A stretch of 36,283 nucleotides of DNA from Rhodospirillales bacterium (GTDB lineage: Bacteria > Pseudomonadota > Alphaproteobacteria > Reyranellales > Reyranellaceae), in contig JACPOB010000115.1 in NCBI GenBank assembly GCA_016185145.1, positions 1 to 36,283 on the forward strand. The letters run 5' to 3'. The position numbers were made by a program, and so were the translations under genes. Positions 31,149-36,283 of this stretch are shown here, piece after piece. The number at the start of each line of letters is the position of its first letter. Position 1 is the first letter of the stretch. Under the pieces are notes generated by a model, which saw only the letters and a program-made list of their open reading frames with translations, was not told the DNA's origin and searched no databases.

Positions 31149-32576
31149 ATGATCGAGCTCTTGGAGCAGCAGAAGAAGCTGACGACAAATCAGTGGAAGC
31201 TGATCTGCACGGCAAACTTGGCGGATCTGCTCGATTTCTTTGACTTCTTCCTGATCGGCTACGTCACCGCGGCGCTGACCAGGCAATGGTCGCTGACCTA
31301 CTGGGAGGGCGGCGCCATCCTGCTGGCGTCGGGTCTCGGCGCGGTGCCTGGCGCCTTCTTCTGGGGATGGCTGGGCGACAAGGTCGGCCGCCGCACGGTA
31401 TTCATCCTGGCGACCCTCACCATCTCGCTCGCCACGGGCATCATGGTGTTCACGCCGGACCAGAACGCCCTGGTCCCAGGGTGGTTCTTTCTGATGTTCT
31501 TCCGCTTCTTCGTCGGTGTCGGCAATGCCGGCATCTTCACCATCGACCTGCCGCTCGTGCAGGAGTTCATCCCGGCCTACAAGCGCGGCTGGGTCAGCGC
31601 GCTCATCACGACGCTGCTGCCGGGCGGCAGCATGCTGGCCGGACTCGCGGCCTGGCAGCTCCTGCCGATCGTCGGCTGGCGCGGACTGTTCCTGGTCGGC
31701 CTCGTGCCGCTGGTCCTGGTGTTCATGATCCGCTGGTGGGTGCCGGAATCGCCGCGCTGGCTGCTGCTCAAGGGACGCGCCGAAGAAGCGCGGCGGTCGC
31801 TTGCCTGGGCGCTGATGATCGAGCCCGGGGAGATCGTGCTGCCGAGTACGCTGCCCGTGACCGGGAAGACGCGCTGGGTCGAGCTGTTCCGCTATCCGCG
31901 GCTGGTCGCCGCCGGGTGTCTCACCGGCCTCACCCAGACCGGCGGCGCCTCGCTGGGGCTATGGGGACCAACTCTGCTGACACTCGTCCTGGTGCCCAAG
32001 ATCACCCCGGAGCACGCCGGCTTCCTGATGATATTCGTCAACCTGGCAGGGATTCTCGGCCGGTTCAGCATCACCACGCTGATCGAGCCTCTGGGGCGGC
32101 GCGGCTCCGGCACGCTCTATTGCGTGATGGCCGCCCTCCTGATGGTGCTCGCGGGCTACCTGCACGACGTCTATATCGCCGGCGCCTCGCTGTTCTACAT
32201 GCTGATCGTTGCGCAGGCCTTCTTCGGCAGCGCCGTCTACGCCGTCGTCGGGCCGTACATGGCGGAGATCTGGCCGGCCCGACTGCGCGCCAGCGGCATG
32301 GGGCTGAGCTACGGCGTCGGCAATTGCGGCAAGTTCCTCGGCCCGCTCGGGCTGGCGCTGATCATGGGAGCGGGCGATCTGATCAAGCCCGCCGCGCCCA
32401 ACCTCTCCATGCTCGGTCCTGCGCTGAGCTACTTCGCCGCCTGGTACATCCTCGGCCTGATCGGGTTCTGGGCGTTCGGCTTCGAGCCCAAGGGGCGCAC
32501 CTTCGATGAGATCGACAGCAAGCACGACACGCCCGCGCCGACAGTCGCCACGGCCGCTCGCGCATCCGCCGAGTGA
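31149..32576 (+). CDS. MFS transporter (metabolite:H+ symporter type)
   Basis: 475 residues and about 12 transmembrane helices. The motif between helices 2 and 3 is G-W-L-G-D-K-V-G-R-R (73-82), the standard MFS motif A. The sugar-porter-like P-E-S-P-R-W-L-L motif follows helix 6, with a charged central loop after it. An acidic first helix, LADLLDFFDFFLIGYV, recalls symporters of organic acids (aromatic acids, niacin, sialate). The C-terminus is a soluble tail of about 30 residues. Start ATG 31149 follows GGAGGGAG. It stands alone, so the substrate cannot be inferred from neighbours; it may have no link to the polysaccharide locus. Confidence 0.85.
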   Translation: MIELLEQQKKLTTNQWKLICTANLADLLDFFDFFLIGYVTAALTRQWSLTYWEGGAILLASGLGAVPGAFFWGWLGDKVGRRTVFILATLTISLATGIMVFTPDQNALVPGWFFLMFFRFFVGVGNAGIFTIDLPLVQEFIPAYKRGWVSALITTLLPGGSMLAGLAAWQLLPIVGWRGLFLVGLVPLVLVFMIRWWVPESPRWLLLKGRAEEARRSLAWALMIEPGEIVLPSTLPVTGKTRWVELFRYPRLVAAGCLTGLTQTGGASLGLWGPTLLTLVLVPKITPEHAGFLMIFVNLAGILGRFSITTLIEPLGRRGSGTLYCVMAALLMVLAGYLHDVYIAGASLFYMLIVAQAFFGSAVYAVVGPYMAEIWPARLRASGMGLSYGVGNCGKFLGPLGLALIMGAGDLIKPAAPNLSMLGPALSYFAAWYILGLIGFWAFGFEPKGRTFDEIDSKHDTPAPTVATAARASAE

Positions 32577-32743
32577 GCACAGGGCGGTGATCCGTCATTA
32601 TCAAGTCTAGCGCTTGTGGCCACGATTGCCGTTGCCCGATTTCGCTGGTGGTCGGAACGCTCGGATATTGCGTCCAGCATGAGGAAAGTACAAAGTTGAG
32701 CCATTGGGCGCTGATCGTTGCGCCGTATGACGTTCTTGCCGAG

Positions 32744-32782
32744 GACAAGCCCCCACCCAGTCCGCCGGTGCGGGGCTTTGTC
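32744..32782. terminator. Stem-loop between convergent MFS and TA genes
   Basis: GACAAGCCCC (32744-32753) pairs with GGGGCTTTGTC (32772-32782), leaving one T bulged and an 18-base loop. On the plus strand it is followed by GTTT, giving a passable intrinsic terminator for transcripts from the MFS gene. It lies 10 bases beyond the antitoxin stop on the other strand, so it may serve both directions. The rest of the gap 32577-32743 shows nothing recognisable. Confidence 0.5.
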
Positions 32783-32792
32783 GTTTCAGGAG

Positions 32793-33152
32793 TTACGCTG
32801 CCGCCTTCAATTCGAAGTCGACGTGGATTGTAGCGAAGGGGCACATGACGCCGCCGCTCTCCTCGTCGACCTCGAACAGCCCCAGCTCGAGCAGAGCCGC
32901 GATGTCCTCATGCACTCGCTTCACGTCACGGTCGACGCGTCGGGCGAGCTCACGTCTCGACATGGCGCCCTTGCCCTGCAGCTCGCGCACCAGATCCCAT
33001 CGCTTCTCGCTGAGCTTGCCGAAGAACAGGCCCGGCGTTGCGAACGCCAGCTCCTCGCCTTGGTAGGTCTTCGCCTTGGCTTTGCGTGCGGCCTCTCGCA
33101 GCCCGTCGCGCCAGTTCGGTCGCAGGCGGATGGTCAATGTCCGCTTCGTCAT
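32793..33152 (-). CDS. HTH antitoxin / DNA-binding protein (TumA-like partner)
   Basis: 119 residues. The N-terminal 45 residues (LTIRLRPNWRDGLREAARKAK, then YQGEELAFATPGLFFGKLSEKRWDLV) precede a winged-helix segment. In it, M-S-R-R-E-L-A-R-R-V-D-R-D-V-K-R-V-H-E-D-I (64-84) is the recognition part. This layout is that of the HVO_A0114-type DNA-binding proteins that are regularly encoded next to TumE-like (DUF6516) proteins. It probably neutralises the toxin and represses the operon through the palindromes at 33437-33487. Its ATG overlaps the toxin stop (ATGA, 33149-33152). The toxin-first order is unusual for type II systems in general but common in this pair. Confidence 0.8.
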   Translation of the reverse strand: MTKRTLTIRLRPNWRDGLREAARKAKAKTYQGEELAFATPGLFFGKLSEKRWDLVRELQGKGAMSRRELARRVDRDVKRVHEDIAALLELGLFEVDEESGGVMCPFATIHVDFELKAAA

Positions 33153-33451
33153 GTTCGCCTCCTTGCGGCGTCCACCGCCGCCGTGAAATCCTCGACCAGT
33201 TGGTCGGCGGTGGTGAAGGTGTAGGGCTTCTCCTCGCCGCCGCCGTGCATGTGGTCGCCCTTGCCGCGTTCGTTGTCGAAACCGACGATGCGCTCGCCGT
33301 TGACCACATAGGCGGCGCGATACTTGAAGCCATGCTGGCTCGGAGGAACCGGGGCCAGCACGCGCCAGACCACCAACTCCATCACGACGCCTTCGGCGAT
33401 GACTTCCTTGAAGCGGGTGACGAGTGTGGCCGGCACGGTGATGGCAATCAT
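33149..33451 (-). CDS. TumE-family toxin (DUF6516)
   Basis: 100 residues. The signature is nearly complete: V-M-E-L-V-V-W-R (23-30), P-V-P-P-S-Q-H-G-F-K-Y-R (34-45), R-I-V-G-F-D-N-E-R-G-K-G-D-H (54-67) and P-Y-T-F-T near the end. The D-N-E-R-G-K-G-D-H-x-H block gives the likely catalytic or metal-binding residues. In characterised TumE-TumA pairs it is a growth-inhibiting toxin. ATG 33451 is kept because residues 7-24 align with the family N-terminus, even though a TTGACA/CATGAT promoter-like pair overlaps that start (see the operator entry). An ATG at residue 24 would remove the first strand. Confidence 0.82.
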   Translation of the reverse strand: MIAITVPATLVTRFKEVIAEGVVMELVVWRVLAPVPPSQHGFKYRAAYVVNGERIVGFDNERGKGDHMHGGGEEKPYTFTTADQLVEDFTAAVDAARRRT

Positions 33452-33487
33452 GCCATCACCCTATGGTGATGTCAATTACGCCATCAC
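33437..33487 (-). promoter_or_regulatory. Double-palindrome operator and promoter of the TA pair
   Basis: Four half-sites alternate in direction: GGTGATGGC (33437), GCCATCACC (33452-33460), GGTGATG (33465-33471) and GCCATCAC (33480-33487). The first two make a perfect 10-bp inverted repeat around ATCA (33437-33460), covering the toxin start codon. On the minus strand, TTGACA (33475-33470), a 17-base spacer and CATGAT (33452-33447) form a promoter-like pair between these sites. Binding by the HTH antitoxin would block it, which fits autorepression. The -10 overlaps the start codon, so the mRNA would begin inside the first codons unless the true promoter is elsewhere. Confidence 0.65.
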
Positions 33488-33899
33488 GCCGCGAGCGACT
33501 ATCCTGTCGCCGTGTCCAGCCTCGACGCTGTCGCCGATGATTGTCAGGTCGAGTGCTGTGCGAGGCCAGGACAACCTTGATAGCACAGTCGATAGAACGC
33601 CCCTCCACCGGAGCTTGCTCTCGGCAGCGACCTTGAGCCGATATGCTGGTGATAGTGATCTGACGGCTTTCAATGCCGCCTGCGACGTCGCAGGACCTAC
33701 GGGGCGCCGACGGACCAACTTGAGGTAACTGTCCGCGCCCTGCTGGGGTGGGCACGGGAGAGGCATCGGGGCCGGTTCGACTGACTTTAGAAACGATGAG
33801 CCACTCCCGCACGGATTGGGCGCTTGCGCCGATGTGAAACCATGGTTATATTAGCACCAGGGTAATTTTTGCCATCCGAATAAGTAAAGGTGGTTCGCC
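33488..33899. other. Intergenic region between TA pair and DUF3987-like gene
   Basis: 412 bp. Both strands have open frames of up to about 100 codons, but none shows a credible start, bias or known motif, so I leave them uncalled. The right end carries a candidate promoter (33824-33852). Confidence 0.4.
33824..33852 (+). promoter_or_regulatory. Candidate promoter of DUF3987-like gene
   Basis: TTGCGC (33824-33829), 17-base spacer, TATATT (33847-33852), 47 bases before ATG 33900, with AAAGGTGG as the ribosome site. The palindrome ACCATGGT (33839-33846) lies between the two boxes and could be an operator. By eye only. Confidence 0.45.
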
Positions 33900-35327
33900 A
33901 TGCCGAAATCTCCCCGGCGCTTTGCCGCTCGATTTGTCCGTGACCCGGCGCCTCCGGACGATGCTTCTGGTGCGTCACATACCGTGGGCTATGCGCCGTC
34001 CGGCCAGAAATGGCCGGAAATCGACGCCAGCTTGCTCGAGGAACGGCGGAGCGCGCTCCCGCCGTTTCCGGTCGACCTCATGCCGTCGCCATGGCGCGCA
34101 TGGCTCAGCGACACCGCCGCATCGGCGTGCGCCCCGATCGATTATGCCGCGCAGGCCCTTTTCGGCGCGGTATCCGGCCTTTGCGGCGCCGGCGCATCCG
34201 TGCGGGTCACGGCGGCCTGGCAGGAGCCGCTCGTTCTCTGGCAACTCGCTGTCGGCCGCGTTTCCAGCGGGCGGTCGCCGGCTCGGGCTTCGACGCGTCG
34301 CATGCTGGCGACGGTCGAGGAGGAGATGCTGGCGATCGTCGTCAACGACGACCAGGTCCACAGGATCGACGAGGTCGCTGCAGCCAATGCCCGCGGGTGC
34401 CTGCTATGGCGCGACGAAGCCGGCGACTGGTTCACCTGCCTCAAGGCGGAGGACGACCGCAGGCGGCGTTTGTGGCTGCAATCCTGGTCGGCCGGCTCCA
34501 GTGCGCCTACAGTGGTGGCCGAGAGCGCCGCCGTGAGCATTCTCGGCGCGGCGCAGCCGGAGCAGTTGGGGCGGCTTTTCCAAGACGCCGAGGATCTGGC
34601 TGCAAGGTACCTCTATGCATGGCCGCATCAGCCGCCTTTTCGTCCGGTCGTCGGGAGTCCGTCGCCCGACGACGGAGAAGCGCTTGGCCGACTGCGCAGG
34701 ATCGCGCGCAAGGCGGGCACCATTCGCGATCCCCTGGTGCTGCTGGTCGATGAGCGCGGATTGGGCGCGTTGGACACTTTCATGGCCAAGGTTCATGCCG
34801 CCCTGCGCGAGGCCGAAGGACTCGAAGAGGCATGGCTGGGCAAGGGCCGGGGAACGGTGGTGCGACTGGCGGGTATTCTCGAGTTGCTGGATTGGTCGGC
34901 CACCGGCTCTTCAGGTCCGCCGGGACACATCGGCCGCGAACGGATCGAAGAGGCGGCGGCGCTGTGGGAAAACTACTTCCGGCCGCACGCGACCGGCCTG
35001 TTCATGCGGACAGCGCCCACGACCACGGAGGTTCAAGCGCGTCGTGCCGCCCGCTGGCTTCGCAGCAAGGGCATGACATATGTCACGCGTGAGCAGGTGA
35101 GGCGGGAAGGGTTGAGCCGCACTGTCAATGCCAGCGGTGCCGATCAGGTGCTCTATCGCCTGCGCTCGGCGAACATCGTGCGGCAGATGCCGGACGGTTG
35201 GCGGGCCACGGGCGGCCGGCCCACCAACATATGGGAGGTCAATCCGGCGCTAACCCATACGGAGGGACTACCGGAAAGGGCGGAAAGGGCGGAAACTAGT
35301 CCGCCGCCTTCTGGTCCAGGAAAGTGA
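33900..35327 (+). CDS. DUF3987-like protein with altered P-loop
   Basis: 475 residues. W-P-E-I-D-A-S-L-L-E-E-R-R (38-50), FPVDLMPSPWRAWLSDTA and PIDYAAQALFGAVSGLCGAGASVRVTAAWQEPLVLWQLAVGR follow the DUF3987 pattern, a family of primase/helicase-like ATPases linked to mobile elements. Family members normally have a G-x-x-S-S-G-K-S-P P-loop; here it reads G-R-V-S-S-G-R-S-P (119-127), with Arg125 at the Lys position. C-terminal residues 395-455 form a winged-helix-like segment (YVTREQVRREGLSRTV, then VLYRLRSANIVRQM). No primase or integrase lies beside it. It may be a relic or a repurposed protein. Its 3' end overlaps the thioesterase gene on the other strand by 32 bp. Confidence 0.65.
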   Translation: MPKSPRRFAARFVRDPAPPDDASGASHTVGYAPSGQKWPEIDASLLEERRSALPPFPVDLMPSPWRAWLSDTAASACAPIDYAAQALFGAVSGLCGAGASVRVTAAWQEPLVLWQLAVGRVSSGRSPARASTRRMLATVEEEMLAIVVNDDQVHRIDEVAAANARGCLLWRDEAGDWFTCLKAEDDRRRRLWLQSWSAGSSAPTVVAESAAVSILGAAQPEQLGRLFQDAEDLAARYLYAWPHQPPFRPVVGSPSPDDGEALGRLRRIARKAGTIRDPLVLLVDERGLGALDTFMAKVHAALREAEGLEEAWLGKGRGTVVRLAGILELLDWSATGSSGPPGHIGRERIEEAAALWENYFRPHATGLFMRTAPTTTEVQARRAARWLRSKGMTYVTREQVRREGLSRTVNASGADQVLYRLRSANIVRQMPDGWRATGGRPTNIWEVNPALTHTEGLPERAERAETSPPPSGPGK

Positions 35328-35772
35328 GCACCCCATCGCTGCGCTCGCCCTTGAGGTAGCGGAAGGTGCCGGCGCCGGTGGCGACAAGGTCGCCCTTCTG
35401 GTCGTAGATCTCGGTCTCGGCGGCGAAGGTGCTCTGGCTTGTCGAGGGGCGCCAGGCGCCGAAGATGGTGAGCTGGTCGCCGTCGCGCGCCGCCTTGATG
35501 AACTGTGTGGTGAAGGCGAGCGTGACGCTGAGCCGTCGCGCCGTCGCCGTCTCGTTGAAGGTGCAGGCAAAGCCGCTCGCCGAATCGAGCAAGGTCATCA
35601 GCACGCCGCCATGCAGCAGGCCGTTGGCGTTGCAGAGCTCGGGGCGGACCTTGAGCGTCATCTCGACGAAGCCCGGCCGCCAGGCCACGACCTCGTGGCC
35701 TATAAGTCCGTTGAAGCCGCGAAACTCGTGGGCGGCAACCGGCCGCGCATCGGCCGGTCGTTGGATGGGCAT
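35296..35772 (-). CDS. PaaI-type hotdog thioesterase
   Basis: 158 residues from the chosen ATG. FRGFNGLIGHEVVAWRPGFVEMTLKV is followed by L-L-H-G-G-V-L-M-T-L-L-D-S-A-S-G-F-A, the H-G-G-x7-D signature of PaaI-like acyl-CoA thioesterases. Strand QFIKAARDGDQLTIFGAW and the closing ATGAGTFRYLKG complete the fold. It probably hydrolyses aromatic or fatty acyl-CoA esters in the cytoplasm as a tetramer. An ATG at 35808 would add 12 Arg-rich residues and put the start at the edge of a 19-bp hairpin, so 35772 is preferred. It lies downstream of an IclR-type regulator on the same strand. Confidence 0.85.
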   Translation of the reverse strand: MPIQRPADARPVAAHEFRGFNGLIGHEVVAWRPGFVEMTLKVRPELCNANGLLHGGVLMTLLDSASGFACTFNETATARRLSVTLAFTTQFIKAARDGDQLTIFGAWRPSTSQSTFAAETEIYDQKGDLVATGAGTFRYLKGERSDGVLTFLDQKAAD

Positions 35773-35808
35773 ACGCTTGAACTCGGAAAGGAGAGGGCGC
35801 GCGCGCAT

Positions 35809-35850
35809 TTCCGGTCTGATCGAACCGCGAACGGTTCGATCAGACCGGAA
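35809..35850. terminator. Perfect 19-bp stem-loop after the IclR gene
   Basis: Left arm 35809-35827 and right arm 35832-35850 are exact reverse complements with a CGAA loop. It begins six bases after the stop of the minus-strand IclR gene, the usual place of an intrinsic terminator, though no T run follows. It separates IclR from the thioesterase gene and may also shape the 5' end of the thioesterase mRNA. Confidence 0.6.
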
Positions 35851-35856
35851 TTCGCT

Positions 35857-36282
35857 CTATCGGCGCGCCATCGCCGACATCGGCGGGCGATGCCCGTTGG
35901 TGGCGGGACGCAGAGCCGATGGCGACGCCGTCGCCGACGAGGGCTGGGCGGCCATGCCGGTGCGGATGTCGCGCGCGATCTTCACCAGGCGCGGGCCCCA
36001 GTCGGCCTCGAGCCGGGCGCGGCTGATCTGGTAGATCGGCGCCGAGGCGTTGATGGCGTAGGCGGCCGTGCCGTCAGAATTGCGCAGCGGCGCGCCGTCG
36101 CCGCAGAGCTCGGGCAGCCACTCGCCCCAGGTCACGCAGAAGCCGCGGTCGGCCAGCTCCGTGAACGAGCGGTCGAGGCCGGTCTTCACCTTGGTCCAGT
36201 CGTCGCGCCAGCGGCGGCGGATGGCGTCGATCTGCTTGTTGCGATCGACGTCGGGCAGCGAGAAGAGATAGGCGCGGCCCAT
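35857..36282 (-). CDS. IclR-family regulator, C-terminal part (cut by window edge)
   Basis: At least 141 residues of the effector domain. M-G-R-A-Y-L-F-S-L-P-D at the left of the piece is the internal S/A-x-G-R-A-Y-L segment of IclR proteins, so the Met there is not the true start; the HTH half lies beyond the right edge. GLDRSFTELADRGFCVTWGEWLPEL, then AYAINASAPIYQISRARLEADWGPRLVKIARDI, matches the ligand-binding GAF-like domain and its last helix. A 30-residue disordered Ala/Ser/Pro tail follows. Its targets may include the thioesterase gene downstream, but this cannot be seen here. Confidence 0.8.
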   Translation of the reverse strand: MGRAYLFSLPDVDRNKQIDAIRRRWRDDWTKVKTGLDRSFTELADRGFCVTWGEWLPELCGDGAPLRNSDGTAAYAINASAPIYQISRARLEADWGPRLVKIARDIRTGMAAQPSSATASPSALRPATNGHRPPMSAMARR

Positions 36283-36283
36283 C

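Noticed and set aside
33476..33766. 96-codon minus-strand frame between the TA pair and the DUF3987-like gene
   Set aside because: No recognisable motif or ribosome site, and its end overlaps the TA operator. Left uncalled.
1..36283. tRNA, rRNA, riboswitch, replication origin
   Set aside because: I found no cloverleaf, conserved rRNA segment or known riboswitch core by eye. Short RNA genes could still be missed without a covariance-model search.

Overview
High-GC DNA whose gene repertoire points to an alphaproteobacterium of the rhizobial/rhodospirillal kind (Bradyrhizobium- or Reyranella-like; genus not provable from the window). Supporting points are a short ExoF-type OPX lipoprotein ending in PERWF, a Wzc-type BY-kinase with a C-terminal tyrosine cluster, paired beta-barrel-porin-2 proteins, a DprE1/DprE2/UbiA/GtrA set like the rhizobial noeCHOP genes, and a TumE-type toxin-antitoxin pair. 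Most of the window (about 0.3-31 kb) is a surface/extracellular polysaccharide locus. The last 4 kb is ordinary and accessory material.

Layout. 1-160: 3' end of a probable transposase. 342-4295 (minus): multi-pass GT-C-like protein, metallo-beta-lactamase-fold protein, GT2. 4527-5876 (plus): unknown polytopic membrane protein. 5887-12115 (minus): a tight operon starting with wzm-wzt (ABC-2 polysaccharide exporter whose ATPase has a C-terminal glycan-binding-type extension), then GT4, GT2, a GT8-like and a GT32-like glycosyltransferase. 12116-12654 holds a decayed internal-deletion copy of wzt. 12655-16489 (plus): Wzy-like polymerase and two GT4 enzymes. 16798-22943 (plus): secretion operon with a secreted GPLQ-hexapeptide-repeat protein, outer-membrane beta-barrel, short OPX lipoprotein, Wzz/BY-kinase, and a PPP-family phosphatase in the same frame as the kinase with no ordinary start codon. 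22999-23065: perfect inverted repeat between convergent genes.

23152-26523 encodes the decaprenyl-phospho-arabinose route: UbiA-type phosphoribosyltransferase (minus), then GtrA-like, DprE1 and DprE2 (plus). 26616-28819: a secreted protein of two similar halves and a second beta-barrel protein. 28826-30703 (minus): a 625-residue protein with about 18 RTX-like 28-residue repeats. 31149-32576: MFS transporter. 32793-33451 (minus): TumE/HTH toxin-antitoxin pair with a double-palindrome operator. 33900-35327: DUF3987-like protein with Arg in place of the P-loop Lys. 35296-35772 (minus): PaaI-like thioesterase. 35857 to the right edge (minus): C-terminal part of an IclR regulator.

How the parts may work together (inference): sugars are assembled on a lipid carrier by the many glycosyltransferases. 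One product would leave by Wzm/Wzt. Another would be polymerised by the Wzy-like protein and exported by the BY-kinase/OPX pair. The OPX is too short to cross the outer membrane, so the adjacent beta-barrel is the likely channel. The UbiA/GtrA/DprE genes would supply a D-arabinofuranose donor for a periplasmic GT-C enzyme, possibly one of the two unassigned membrane proteins. The GPLQ protein and the RTX-like repeat protein are candidate matrix proteins. No initiating glycosyltransferase, Wzx flippase, or type I secretion genes are visible here.
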